Shown here: positions 19,718 to 30,351 of the stretch, one piece after another
Layout of the letters: each line of letters starts with the position of its first letter
How positions within the stretch are numbered: the stretch's first letter is position 1
Source: Lysinibacillus halotolerans
GTDB lineage: Bacteria > Bacillota > Bacilli > Bacillales_A > Planococcaceae
Length of the DNA stretch: 58,721 bases
Direction of reading: 5' to 3'
Assembly: GCF_003711845.1 (NCBI RefSeq)
Contig: NZ_RHLQ01000010.1
Span: 1-58,721 of the forward strand
The notes under the pieces: model-generated
Database searches by the model: none
The model's input: the letters and a program-made list of their open reading frames with translations, nothing else
Told to the model about the DNA's origin: nothing
Made by a program: the position numbers and the translations under genes

Positions 19718-21052
19718 TTATTGTACTTGTTCTTCTAATACACGTACAAATTGACCTTCACAATATGGGTAGCCAGCTTTCGTAATCTTCACTTTTACAA
19801 GTTTTCCGATCATCGATTCATTACCTTCAAAGACAACACGTAAATAATTGTCTGTATACCCTACAAATAAGTTTTCTTCGTTTGATTCTTTATATTGTTC
19901 TTCAGGGATAATTTCTAATACTTCTCCTTCAAAGCGAGAAGCATACTCTTTTGCTAATTGATCGTTTAATGTAAGTAAACGGTGCACTCGTTCATTTTTC
20001 ACTTCTTCATCGATTTGATCTTCCATTCTTGCAGCAGGTGTACCTGTACGTTTAGAGAACGGGAAGACGTGAAGCTCGGCAAATTTATGTTTAGCAATAA
20101 AGTTATACGTCTCCATAAATTCTTCCTCAGTTTCTCCAGGGAAACCAACGATAACGTCAGAAGTGATCGCTAAATCCGGTAACGCATCATTTAAACGTTC
20201 AAGCCGTTCTGCAAAGAAATCCATTGTATATTTCCGACGCATTCGTTTTAAAACGGTATCTGAACCCGATTGAATTGGAATGTGCAAATGTCGAACAACG
20301 ATATTTGAATTTTTCAATACTTCAATCACTTCATCCGTTAATTGAGAAGCTTCAATGGAAGAAATTCGTAAACGTTTTAATCCTTTTACATTTGCTTCAA
20401 GGTCACGAAGTAATTGTGCTAAGTTATAATCTTTAAAGTCTTGTCCATATCCACCAGTATGAATACCAGTAAGAACAATTTCAAGATAACCAGCATCTAC
20501 TAGCTGTTGTGCTTGGCGAATTACTTCTTGAGGATCCCGGGAACGCATTAAACCACGAGCCCATGGAATAATACAGAACGTACAGAAATTGTTACATCCT
20601 TCTTGAATTTTAAGGGAAGCACGGGTACGGTCTGTAAAATAAGGAACGTCTAACTCCTCATAAACACGGTTTTTCATTATATTTCCAACCGCATTAATTG
20701 GTTTACGTTCTTGTTTGTATTGTTCGATATAACCAAGCATCTTTTGACGATCTTGTGTTCCGACAACAATATCTACACCTGGGATTGCCATAATTTCTGC
20801 AGGTGATGTTTGAGCATAGCAACCCGTTACACAAATTACTGCATCAGGATTTTGACGGACAGCACGACGAATCACTTGGCGAGATTTTTTATCTCCTGTA
20901 TTTGTTACTGTACATGTATTGATGACATAAACGTCTGCTTGATGTTCAAATTCAGTACGTTCATATCCTTGTTCTTTAAAAAGCTGCCAGATTGCTTCTG
21001 TTTCGTAATGGTTTACTTTACAGCCTAATGTATGAAAAGCCACCGTTGACAA
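19718..21052 (-). CDS. mtaB: tRNA t6A methylthiotransferase MtaB
   Basis: MtaB is a radical-SAM enzyme that converts t6A37 to ms2t6A in tRNAs reading ANN codons. It has 444 residues. The N-terminal MTTase domain begins STVAFHTLGCKVNHYE, with cluster cysteines in this segment, NTCTVTN and CVTGCYA. The radical-SAM motif is CNNFCTFC, and a TRAM domain ends the chain. I chose TTG 21052, eight bases after AGAGGTG; this matches the B. subtilis YqeV N terminus and avoids overlap with rsmE. Longer readings run 100 bp into rsmE. Confidence 0.95.
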   Translation of the reverse strand: MSTVAFHTLGCKVNHYETEAIWQLFKEQGYERTEFEHQADVYVINTCTVTNTGDKKSRQVIRRAVRQNPDAVICVTGCYAQTSPAEIMAIPGVDIVVGTQDRQKMLGYIEQYKQERKPINAVGNIMKNRVYEELDVPYFTDRTRASLKIQEGCNNFCTFCIIPWARGLMRSRDPQEVIRQAQQLVDAGYLEIVLTGIHTGGYGQDFKDYNLAQLLRDLEANVKGLKRLRISSIEASQLTDEVIEVLKNSNIVVRHLHIPIQSGSDTVLKRMRRKYTMDFFAERLERLNDALPDLAITSDVIVGFPGETEEEFMETYNFIAKHKFAELHVFPFSKRTGTPAARMEDQIDEEVKNERVHRLLTLNDQLAKEYASRFEGEVLEIIPEEQYKESNEENLFVGYTDNYLRVVFEGNESMIGKLVKVKITKAGYPYCEGQFVRVLEEQVQ

Positions 21053-21068
21053 GGCTAGTACACCTCTT

Positions 21069-21812
21069 TCATTCAAATTCATAGGAAATGGCAGATAGCG
21101 CATATAATGGTGCGGTTTCTGCACGCAATATTCTAGGTCCAAGAGACATTGTCTCAGCTCCAGCATCTAATAAACTTTGTGCCTCATTTCTTGAAATGCC
21201 ACCTTCAGGACCGAAAATTAATAAAATAGACTTCAATTCATTATCATACACTTTTTTCAGCTTATCCGCAAATCTCGTACGCACTTCCTTTTTAGCATCT
21301 TCTTCATCCGCTATAAATACGACATCATAGTTCGAAAGTGTACGAATTAATTGTTTAAAGGAAATCGGGTTGGATATAGTCGGAACATGATTTCGATGGG
21401 ATTGTTCCGCAGCTTCCTGAGCAATTTTTTGAAGTCTTTCGGTTTTCTTCTCACCCTTCTTTTCATCCCACTTTACAATGGAACGTTCCGCACTAAAGGG
21501 AATTAAAGCATACATTCCTAATTCCGTTCCCTTTTGAGCTATAAACTCTAACTTATCCCCTTTCGGTAATCCACACGCGATATGTACTTGAATAGGCATT
21601 TCAGAAGAGGGGATTGTTTCACCGGTTTGTTTTACAACAATTTCTTGCCCAACAGATAAAATTTCACAAATATATGCTATGTTATTCGAAACAACAACAA
21701 TTCGATCTCCAGTAGTCATACGCATCACTTTAGAAATATGACGGGCATTTTCACCAGTAATCGTTATCTCTTTTTCTTGGTTAAAAGGTTCATCTAAAAA
21801 ATAACGTTGCAT
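21069..21812 (-). CDS. rsmE: 16S rRNA m3U1498 methyltransferase RsmE
   Basis: RsmE is a SPOUT-fold enzyme methylating U1498 of 16S rRNA. It has 247 residues. An N-terminal PUA-like domain (MQRYFLDEPFNQEKEITITG) is followed by the knotted SAM-binding end, with LLIFGPEGGIS and LGPRILRAETA. GGAGGTGTG precedes ATG 21812. It is 16 bp upstream of mtaB and downstream of prmA, the conserved order. Confidence 0.97.
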   Translation of the reverse strand: MQRYFLDEPFNQEKEITITGENARHISKVMRMTTGDRIVVVSNNIAYICEILSVGQEIVVKQTGETIPSSEMPIQVHIACGLPKGDKLEFIAQKGTELGMYALIPFSAERSIVKWDEKKGEKKTERLQKIAQEAAEQSHRNHVPTISNPISFKQLIRTLSNYDVVFIADEEDAKKEVRTRFADKLKKVYDNELKSILLIFGPEGGISRNEAQSLLDAGAETMSLGPRILRAETAPLYALSAISYEFE

Positions 21813-21858
21813 TTCATCACACCTCCTAGATAAATGGAAAACTTCTTGTAAAATGATA

Positions 21859-21887
21859 AGGAGTTGACCCTTTATGGGACAACTCCT
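21859..21887 (-). terminator. Weak terminator-like hairpin between prmA and rsmE
   Basis: AGGAGTTGTCCC and GGGTCAACTCCT pair with one mismatch around a five-base loop. The minus-strand tail is only moderately T-rich (TATCATTTTAC), so it may be an mRNA-stabilising or attenuating structure instead of a full stop. Confidence 0.55.
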
Positions 21888-21892
21888 CCTTA

Positions 21893-22831
21893 TTATGGTC
21901 TTCTTGCAATAATTGCAACCCAGTCTTCCATCATTAATACTTCTTCGATGATAAAACCTGATTTTTCTAGAGCTGATTTTACGCTATCTTTTTTCGCACT
22001 GATAATCCCCGATGTAACGTATAATCCCCCTGGTTTAACAATAGAGAAAACATCGTCAGTAAATGTCATAATAATTTCAGCAAGGATATTTGCCACCACA
22101 ACATCCGCTTGTTCTGTTACAGTATCTAGCAAATTACCATGAAACACCTTTGCAACATGTTGTACATTATTCAGTTTGATATTTTCCCGTGCTGATTTTA
22201 CCGCTATCTCGTCTAAATCAAGGGCATGGACGTTTTTAGCACCGAGCAATGCAGCAGCAATGGAAAGAACACCCGATCCTGTTCCAACATCAATGACTGT
22301 ATCCCCTTTATTAACCACTTTTTCTAAAGCCTGTAGACACATAACAGTAGTAGGGTGAGTCCCTGTACCGAAGGCCATACCTGGATCAAGTTCTATGATG
22401 AGTTCATCCGTACTAACCGGTGTATAATCTTCCCATGTAGGAACAATAGTAAAGCGCTCAGAAATTTTTACTGGGTGGTAATATTGTTTCCAAGCTGTTG
22501 CCCAATCTTCTTCATTCACTTCAGAAATCGTGAAAATATTTTCCCCAAGGTTAATATCAAAATTAATAAGATTCGAGATTGCAAGCTTTATTTCTTCAAC
22601 AGTTTCCGCCAAAAAACTAGAGGCTGGTAAATAAGCTTTGACTACTACTCCACTTACTGGAAAATCTTTTGGATTTAAATCATAAATTTCTCCAAATTGA
22701 TCTACCCTTTCTTTTTTCACTTCTGTTGAATCTTCTATGACAACACCACTCGCGCCTGCTTCATGAAAAATATTTGAAATCGCTTCAACCGCTTCGTTTG
22801 TTGTTAAAACCGACAATTCTGTCCATTTCAC
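21893..22831 (-). CDS. prmA: Ribosomal protein L11 methyltransferase PrmA
   Basis: PrmA trimethylates L11 using SAM. The protein has 312 residues. An N-terminal L11-recognition domain is followed by a Rossmann methyltransferase with [29 protein letters not shown] and NILAEII. The start was placed at GTG 22831 (MKWTELS) by agreement with the B. subtilis N terminus; a TTG six bases upstream is closer to the GGAGG and is equally possible. It lies between dnaJ and rsmE as in related genomes. Confidence 0.95.
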   Translation of the reverse strand: MKWTELSVLTTNEAVEAISNIFHEAGASGVVIEDSTEVKKERVDQFGEIYDLNPKDFPVSGVVVKAYLPASSFLAETVEEIKLAISNLINFDINLGENIFTISEVNEEDWATAWKQYYHPVKISERFTIVPTWEDYTPVSTDELIIELDPGMAFGTGTHPTTVMCLQALEKVVNKGDTVIDVGTGSGVLSIAAALLGAKNVHALDLDEIAVKSARENIKLNNVQHVAKVFHGNLLDTVTEQADVVVANILAEIIMTFTDDVFSIVKPGGLYVTSGIISAKKDSVKSALEKSGFIIEEVLMMEDWVAIIARRP

Positions 22832-22884
22832 TTGCAATCAGCTCCTCCTATAAATTTTAGTAAGTTGGGCTTTTCTTAATAAAG

Positions 22885-22913
22885 TCAAGCGTCCAACGTA
22901 ATGGACGCATTGA
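22885..22913 (-). terminator. Hairpin after dnaJ
   Basis: TCAATGCGTCC and GGACGCTTGA pair around ATTACGTT and are followed on the minus strand by CTTTATTAAG. It is a moderate terminator or processing hairpin at the end of the heat-shock operon. Confidence 0.55.
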
Positions 22914-22915
22914 TT

Positions 22916-24034
22916 TTATTCGCCTTTAAATGTTTTTTTTATTTTATCGAATAAAGAACTACCTTGTTCTTCTGGTATATCGCCACTAATTTCAGCAAAA
23001 TCACGCAACAATTGCTTTTGTTTTTCCGTTAATTTTGTTGGTGTCATGACTTTCACGATGACATATTGGTGGCCAGTTCCATAACCATGGACGTTTTTAA
23101 CACCTTTATCTTTAATTCGGAATTGAGCTCCCGATTGAGTTCCAGCTGGAATTTTTAATTTTACTTTCCCATGAATTGTAGGAACTTCGATTTCATCTCC
23201 TAAAGCCGCTTGAGGGAAAGTTAATTTTAATTCGTAGTAAATATCATCGCCATCCCGTTCAAAATATGGATGGTTTTTCACATTAAATACAATATATAAA
23301 TCCCCTGCTGGTCCACCATTTATACCTGGTTCTCCTTGACCTGATACGCGTAATTGTTGACCATCATCAACTCCGGCAGGGATTGTAACTTTGATTTTTT
23401 TACGTTTTTGAACTGTTCCAGCTCCATGACAAGATGAACATTTATCTGTAATAATTTTACCTGTTCCACGACATGTGCTACATGTACGACGGTTAACCAT
23501 ACGTCCAAATGGCGTATCAACTGCTTGATTTACTTCACCGGAACCATTACATGTTGAACATGTTTTTGGACTTGTACCTGGTTTTGCCCCAGATCCATGA
23601 CATGTATCACAAGTTTCTTCTTTTGGAATTTCAATTTCTGTTTGCTTACCGAATACAGCATCTTCAAAGGAAATGTTCATACGGTATTGTAGATCATCCC
23701 CTTTTCTTGGTGCATTCGGATCAGACCGACGGCTTCCTCCACCGAAAAATGAACTGAAAATATCTTCAAAGCCACCGAATCCGGAACCACCGAATCCGCC
23801 AAATCCTCCTTGACTTGGACCGTCATGACCAAATTGGTCATATTGGGCGCGTTTCGAATCATCACTTAACACTTCATACGCTTCAGCTATTTCTTTAAAT
23901 TTTTCATCAGCACCTGCTTCTTTATTTAAATCAGGGTGATACTGTTTAGAAAGTTTGCGATACGCTTTCTTGATTTCATCTTTGCTAGCGCTTTTACTTA
24001 CACCAAGCACTTCATAATAATCGCGTTTACTCAT
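22916..24034 (-). CDS. dnaJ: Chaperone DnaJ
   Basis: DnaJ is the Hsp40 co-chaperone that delivers clients to DnaK and stimulates its ATPase. The 372-residue class A protein has a J domain with HPD near residue 33, a G/F-rich linker (about 65-100) and four zinc repeats ([32 protein letters not shown]). The two-barrel client domain follows. It is the fourth gene of hrcA-grpE-dnaK-dnaJ, separated from dnaK by 163 bp that contain a hairpin terminator. Confidence 0.98.
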   Translation of the reverse strand: MSKRDYYEVLGVSKSASKDEIKKAYRKLSKQYHPDLNKEAGADEKFKEIAEAYEVLSDDSKRAQYDQFGHDGPSQGGFGGFGGSGFGGFEDIFSSFFGGGSRRSDPNAPRKGDDLQYRMNISFEDAVFGKQTEIEIPKEETCDTCHGSGAKPGTSPKTCSTCNGSGEVNQAVDTPFGRMVNRRTCSTCRGTGKIITDKCSSCHGAGTVQKRKKIKVTIPAGVDDGQQLRVSGQGEPGINGGPAGDLYIVFNVKNHPYFERDGDDIYYELKLTFPQAALGDEIEVPTIHGKVKLKIPAGTQSGAQFRIKDKGVKNVHGYGTGHQYVIVKVMTPTKLTEKQKQLLRDFAEISGDIPEEQGSSLFDKIKKTFKGE

Positions 24035-24130
24035 CGGTCACACTCCGCTCTTTTACATAACGTATATTGTAACATGTTCAAAATATACTGTATATGAAGT
24101 TTGTTTTTATTATTGACATCTATTTGCAAT

Positions 24131-24168
24131 GAAAAAGTCAAAGTCCATTTTCAGGCTTTGACTTTTTC
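24131..24168 (-). terminator. Terminator/attenuator between dnaK and dnaJ
   Basis: The 13-bp perfect arms GAAAAAGTCAAAG and CTTTGACTTTTTC close a loop of 12 bases. The T-rich 3' arm lets it act as an intrinsic terminator on the minus strand. It should lower dnaJ expression relative to dnaK. Confidence 0.75.
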
Positions 24169-24197
24169 TTGTTCCCATCTATCTTATCATCTGAAAA

Positions 24198-26045
<1,848 letters not shown>

Positions 26046-26093
26046 CTATTATTTAAAACACCATTTGTGCTCTTTCTAAATTAAATACGTTTA

Positions 26094-26669
26094 TTATTCA
26101 TTTACTGAAACCATTGATGGTCTTAATACACGATCTTTTAATTTATATCCTTTTTGAAGTTCGCGTATAACAATGCCAGATTCTTTTTCAGAATCATTTT
26201 CTTGCATGACTGCTTGATGTACCGTTGGATCGAAAGCTTCCCCTTCAGCAGGGATGACTTCTAATCCTTCCTGTTTTGCAGCTTCGATAAATGTTTTATA
26301 GACCATTTCAATGCCTTTATATAAAGAAACTGCATCATCGGAGCTCACTTCCACTTGTAACGCCCGTTCAAGATTATCTAGAACCGGTAATAAGTCAGTC
26401 AGTAATTTTTGAGCTCGATATTTTTCAGAAGCTTCTCTATCAAGTTGATTACGGCGACGCATATTATCAAAATCCGCACGTAAACGTAAGAAACGATTTT
26501 CTTCTTCTTGAAGTTTCGTTTCCAATTCCGCAATTTTTAAATTTAATTGCTCTTCAACGGTTAGTTCCGTTTGTTGCTCATTTTCCGTGTTATTCGTTAC
26601 TTCTTCATTTGTTTGTTCTGTTACTTCTTCTGTTACTTCTTGTTGTTTGTTTTCTGTCGTTTCAGACAC
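26094..26669 (-). CDS. grpE: Nucleotide exchange factor GrpE
   Basis: GrpE releases ADP from DnaK. The protein has 191 residues. The N-terminal 45 residues are a low-complexity Glu/Thr/Gln/Asn tail, followed by the long dimerisation coil ([20 protein letters not shown]) and the beta-wing ending in VLRPSMVSV. The start is GTG 26669 behind AAGGAGG. It lies 12 bp after hrcA. Confidence 0.97.
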   Translation of the reverse strand: MSETTENKQQEVTEEVTEQTNEEVTNNTENEQQTELTVEEQLNLKIAELETKLQEEENRFLRLRADFDNMRRRNQLDREASEKYRAQKLLTDLLPVLDNLERALQVEVSSDDAVSLYKGIEMVYKTFIEAAKQEGLEVIPAEGEAFDPTVHQAVMQENDSEKESGIVIRELQKGYKLKDRVLRPSMVSVNE

Positions 26670-26681
26670 AACGAATCCTCC

Positions 26682-27716
26682 TTATAACCCATTAGTCGAT
26701 TTATTTGAGAGCACACGAGAAAGTCCACTTCGCATCACATCTAATAAAGAAACAGCACGTTGATAATCCATACGTGTTGGTCCAATAATCGCAATGGAAC
26801 CTTCTTGCTCTTTGCCAACGGAATATGTGGCTGTAATAACACTTAGATCATCCATCGCCAAATGATTATTTTCAGAACCAATTCGAATATGGATTCCTCT
26901 GTCACCTGGATGGAATAGGGAGATCACTTGACTCTCTTTTTCCATCATCTCCATTAAGGCGCGAACTTTATTTAAATCGTGAAACTCGGGTTGATTTAAC
27001 ATATTTGTTTTTCCGCCAAAATAAATTTTCCCTTCATTTTGCGCGAAAGCAACATTTTTTAAAGATTGGATAATAGAATCTGCTGTTCTTACATGCTGCC
27101 TTAGTACTTCAAAGGTTTCTAATTCAAGTCGACTTTGCAGTTCGAGCAATGAAACACCCACTAAACGTTCGTTTAAAATGTTAACTGTTTTTTCTATATC
27201 TACAGGAATAAATCCTTGAGGGAGAGTAATGGTGCGATTTTCCACGTGTCCATTATCTGTCACAATAATCGCAACAGCTGTTTGCTCAGTCAAAGGAACA
27301 ATTTGGAATCGTTTCACACGATGTTTGCTTACATTTGGTCCAAGTAAAATCGTTGTATAGGATGTTAAATCAGACAATATATTGGCAGATTCACGAATTA
27401 CTTGTTCCATCTCTACAATTTGATTTTTAAAAATAGATTGAACTAACCCAATTTCTCTTTCAGACATTGAAATAGGCTGTAACAAATGGTCCACATAATA
27501 TCGATACCCTTTTTCAGAAGGTACACGTCCAGAAGAAGTATGTGTTTTTTCTAAAAACCCTAATTCCTCTAAATCAGCCATCTCATTTCGGATAGTTGCA
27601 GGGCTATAAGTGATCCATTCTTTCTTCGAAATTTGGCGTGACCCTACTGGTTGAGCTGAATTAACAAAATCATCAACGATTACTTGCAAAATTTGTAATT
27701 GTCGATTTGTTAACAT
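26682..27716 (-). CDS. hrcA: Heat-inducible transcription repressor HrcA
   Basis: HrcA represses class I heat-shock operons by binding CIRCE. It has 344 residues starting MLTNRQLQILQVIVDDFVNS. A winged helix (YSPATIRNEMADLEELGFLE) is followed by a GAF-like domain. The start is ATG 27716, ten bases after AGAGGTGAT; an upstream in-frame GTG lies within CIRCE and is rejected. As the first gene it autoregulates the operon through the CIRCE 15 bp upstream. Confidence 0.97.
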   Translation of the reverse strand: MLTNRQLQILQVIVDDFVNSAQPVGSRQISKKEWITYSPATIRNEMADLEELGFLEKTHTSSGRVPSEKGYRYYVDHLLQPISMSEREIGLVQSIFKNQIVEMEQVIRESANILSDLTSYTTILLGPNVSKHRVKRFQIVPLTEQTAVAIIVTDNGHVENRTITLPQGFIPVDIEKTVNILNERLVGVSLLELQSRLELETFEVLRQHVRTADSIIQSLKNVAFAQNEGKIYFGGKTNMLNQPEFHDLNKVRALMEMMEKESQVISLFHPGDRGIHIRIGSENNHLAMDDLSVITATYSVGKEQEGSIAIIGPTRMDYQRAVSLLDVMRSGLSRVLSNKSTNGL

Positions 27717-27730
27717 AGTCATCACCTCTG

Positions 27731-27757
27731 TTAGCACTCATTAACTTAGAGTGCTAA
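27731..27757 (-). promoter_or_regulatory. CIRCE operator
   Basis: TTAGCACTC-N9-GAGTGCTAA is a perfect match to the CIRCE inverted repeat. It lies between the promoter and the hrcA start, the standard site of HrcA repression. Confidence 0.98.
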
Positions 27758-27767
27758 TACTATATTT

Positions 27768-27796
27768 AAATTATCAAATCTCTCAAATGATGTCAA
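27768..27796 (-). promoter_or_regulatory. Heat-shock operon promoter, sigma-A type
   Basis: On the minus strand, TTGACA (27791-27796) and TAATTT (27768-27773) are 17 bp apart; GATAAT with 15 bp is an alternative -10. Transcription would start at or inside CIRCE. The promoter sits in the 14-bp-wide zone next to the hemW stop. Confidence 0.75.
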
Positions 27797-27806
27797 CGGA
27801 ATCGCT

Positions 27807-28952
27807 TTAATCTTCCAATAAAAAACGTTGAAAAACTTCATTGCCGACAAAACGACCTTTATGGCTTAACTTCACACCTTTTTCATCTTCGAGCAATAAG
27901 TCTTCGATTTTTAGTTGTTCAATTGTGTTCCCATAAAGTTTTTTCATCGATACACCGAATTTTTTCTCAAATTGTTCAAAGGAAACACCCTCATTTTTTC
28001 GTAATCCTAAAAACATTTGCTCTTCACATTTTTCTTCAAAAGATACTTTATGTTCCCGGAGGAGCGGTTGTTCATTATTTTGGATTGTTTCAATATATTT
28101 CTTTATTGGGGCATAATTCGAATAACGGATTCCTCGCAAATAACCATGGGCTCCAGCTCCGAAACCAGCATACTCATCATTATCCCAATAAATTTTATTA
28201 TGTGTTGAAATATGGCCATCCATAGCAAAATTGCTTATTTCATATTGTTCCTTTTGTTTTTCAGCCATCTTCTTCATTAATAATTCATACATATCTGCTT
28301 CCGAATCTTCAGTAGGTAAGCTTAATTTCCCTTTTGCATACTGGATATAAAAAATCGTTTTTGGTTCAACAATTAAAGAATAGGCTGAATAGTGAGGAAG
28401 ATCCAATTCCAATGCCTTCATTAAAGTATCTTCCCATTGTTCCATCGTCTGACCTGGTAAACCATACATTAAATCAATACTCATATTATCGAAACCAATC
28501 TTCTTTGCCAGTTCAATCGTTTCATATACATGCTCATTCGTATGGGTACGTCCTAATTTTTTCAATAGTTGTTGATCAAAGGATTGTACGCCCATACTTA
28601 ATCGATTTACTCCACCGTTTATTAATGCTTCCAGCTTATCCTCTGTTAATTCATCAGGATTTGCTTCGGAACTAAATTCGATTAGTTGATCCGTCGGGAG
28701 TATAGAATTGATATGATGTAATAGCCTAGTAATTTGTTTTGCTGATAATGCGGTAGGCGTTCCACCGCCAAGGTAGACCGTTTCAATTTCTTGAAATTGT
28801 TCCGGTGATTTGCGGACAGCCATTTCAATTTCTTTTCCAACAGCTTCTATATATTCATCAACTGGTTGATTTTTAAAAAATACTTTGTTGAAATCACAGT
28901 AATTACAAATTTGATGACAGAAAGGAATATGTATGTAGACACCTCGCGCCAT
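27807..28952 (-). CDS. hemW: HemW, heme chaperone-like radical SAM protein
   Basis: HemW binds heme and a 4Fe-4S cluster and is thought to insert heme into respiratory proteins; it was formerly annotated as coproporphyrinogen oxidase HemN. It has 381 residues. The radical-SAM motif is CHQICNYC near residue 12, with the HemN-like signature YLGGGTPTALS and the HemN C-terminal domain (MFLGLRKNEGVSFEQFE). It lies upstream of hrcA as in B. subtilis, where it directly follows lepA; here about 1.2 kb of extra sequence separates the two. Confidence 0.95.
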   Translation of the reverse strand: MARGVYIHIPFCHQICNYCDFNKVFFKNQPVDEYIEAVGKEIEMAVRKSPEQFQEIETVYLGGGTPTALSAKQITRLLHHINSILPTDQLIEFSSEANPDELTEDKLEALINGGVNRLSMGVQSFDQQLLKKLGRTHTNEHVYETIELAKKIGFDNMSIDLMYGLPGQTMEQWEDTLMKALELDLPHYSAYSLIVEPKTIFYIQYAKGKLSLPTEDSEADMYELLMKKMAEKQKEQYEISNFAMDGHISTHNKIYWDNDEYAGFGAGAHGYLRGIRYSNYAPIKKYIETIQNNEQPLLREHKVSFEEKCEEQMFLGLRKNEGVSFEQFEKKFGVSMKKLYGNTIEQLKIEDLLLEDEKGVKLSHKGRFVGNEVFQRFLLED

Positions 28953-29051
28953 TAAAATCCCTTCTTTCTAATGAAAAATATCCATTTCTCTCTATTGTAC
29001 CCTTTCAATATAAAATTTCAATTTTACAGTTCAAAAACATTTTAATTTAAT

Positions 29052-29078
29052 AAAAAAAGGACCCGTAAAAACAGGTCC
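29052..29078 (-). terminator. Terminator after the 107-residue unknown gene
   Basis: GGACCTG and CGGGTCC form a hairpin at 29059-29078 followed on the minus strand by TTTTTTT. It separates the unknown gene from hemW. Confidence 0.85.
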
Positions 29079-29085
29079 ATGAAAA

Positions 29086-29409
29086 TTATATTGTAACTTC
29101 AATTTGTTTATTATGTAGATTATAAAATAAATCGATTAGGGAATAAGATGTTATATTTGATGCGAAGTCAGTTACCTCTTCTTTAGACTTAAAAGTAACT
29201 GCACCGACTTCCCTTACAATCTCATATTTTTCTTGTTGTAAGTTAATTAAGTATATTCTGACGACAGGATTGTACGGACGGGCTTGCTCCAAATTATCAC
29301 CGGCTAATAAAATACCATTTAGCTGCTGATCATTTATAATTGTGTTCAACACTTCTAAGCCATCTAATTCAAACCATTCTGGAATTTCTACTTGCCCCAT
29401 ATTACTCAT
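29086..29409 (-). CDS. Uncharacterised 107-residue protein
   Basis: I do not recognise this protein. It begins MSNMGQVEIPEWFELDGLEV. The chain is acidic, lacks cysteine and membrane segments, and looks like a mixed alpha/beta cytosolic domain. AAGGAG lies ten bases before ATG 29409, and a strong terminator follows, so it appears to be a real monocistronic gene. It belongs to an insertion between hemW and lepA that B. subtilis lacks. No function can be inferred. Confidence 0.7.
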   Translation of the reverse strand: MSNMGQVEIPEWFELDGLEVLNTIINDQQLNGILLAGDNLEQARPYNPVVRIYLINLQQEKYEIVREVGAVTFKSKEEVTDFASNITSYSLIDLFYNLHNKQIEVTI

Positions 29410-29605
29410 CTTTACTACATCTCCTTCGCTGTTTTATCAAATGAAGAAAATCAAATCATGTAAATATCAACTTTTAGCAAAGTTTAGTTCTAAGCTTGGT
29501 TTTTATAGATAAATTGTACTATAGCGAATTTATTTCATAAAGAGCAAAATGAAACGATTTTTTTCAGTCCATTTCACGTTATTCTTTATATGTTGCAATA
29601 AAAAA

Positions 29606-29637
29606 CAGGTCAACTTCCAAAAAGAAAGCTTAACCTG
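29606..29637 (-). other. Isolated hairpin in the 29410-29981 gap
   Basis: On the minus strand, CAGGTTAAGC...GTTGACCTG forms an imperfect hairpin followed by TTTTTTATT, which has the form of a terminator, yet no minus-strand gene was found upstream of it. The rest of this 570-bp stretch is AT-rich, with a small GTAGAT/ATCTAC hairpin at 29854-29880 and no ORF I could support. Confidence 0.5.
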
Positions 29638-29981
29638 CTAAAAACCTATATTAGTAAGACTTTTCTGTATACAATTCTATCTATTTTGTATCCAATATTT
29701 TTTTCTTACCTTCCAATTTTATTATCGACTATTGCACTAGTTCAATTACTGTTTTTCCAAATAATATATTTAATAGCGTAAATTGGTCTAAATAATGCCA
29801 CTTCATCCTACGAAATGCTTTAAATTATACCGAACTAATTTTTTTCAGAAAAAGTAGATTAAGAGAGAGTATTCATCTACTAAATCCTTTAAATTATAAT
29901 GTTTAGCAATACATCGTATTAATAGATCTTTCAATTCAATTGACCCGAAGCTGAAAACTATCGACAAGGAGAGATTAAAGA

Positions 29982-30161
29982 TTGAAAGTTATTGATGTTG
30001 CGAAAAAGTTAGAAAAGATGATTGCTGTCTATTTCAATGGTAATAATTATGTTATGAATGGTTTAGAACTTTCGAGGGAGGACTCTAAAATCATAGCCTT
30101 TTCTTTAATCCACGCATATCAACTAACCGAATGGATCATTCATAATAAAACGGGTAAATAA
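29982..30161 (+). CDS. Uncharacterised 59-residue protein
   Basis: A small plus-strand frame starts at TTG 29982, eight bases after AAGGAGAG. It encodes MKVIDVAKKLEKMIAVYF and onwards to HNKTGK. A possible promoter (TATAAT near 29894) precedes it and a strong hairpin at 30203-30240 follows. The predicted product is a short helical, soluble protein with no known motif. The non-ATG start and small size lower confidence, but ribosome binding site, frame and terminator agree. Confidence 0.5.
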   Translation: MKVIDVAKKLEKMIAVYFNGNNYVMNGLELSREDSKIIAFSLIHAYQLTEWIIHNKTGK

Positions 30162-30202
30162 TCAAATATCCTTTACACTTTAACAAGTAACATCAAATAA
30201 AA

Positions 30203-30240
30203 GACATAGCAAATCTTCAATAATAGAAGACCGCTATGTC
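30203..30240. terminator. Bidirectional terminator between the small ORF and lepA
   Basis: GACATAGC and GCTATGTC enclose an inner TCTTC/GAAGA pair. On the minus strand TTTTATTT follows, on the plus strand CTTTCATT. It can end both lepA and the converging 59-residue gene. Confidence 0.75.
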
Positions 30241-30351
30241 CTTTCATTCATTGATGGCAAAAGCAGATGCTGTTGTAATTATAAACAGTAGTAATCCCCA
30301 CCGCTCATATTTCAATAACGTTAAAACACAACCTTTTGAAACGTTAGATGA

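Noticed and set aside
21053-21166. Longer MtaB start inside rsmE
   Set aside because: The family N terminus begins at the TTG 21052 with a good ribosome binding site; the extension only reads rsmE sequence in another frame.
26291-26695. Plus-strand ORF of 134 residues opposite grpE
   Set aside because: Low-complexity antisense of the GrpE Glu-rich tail; no start signal.
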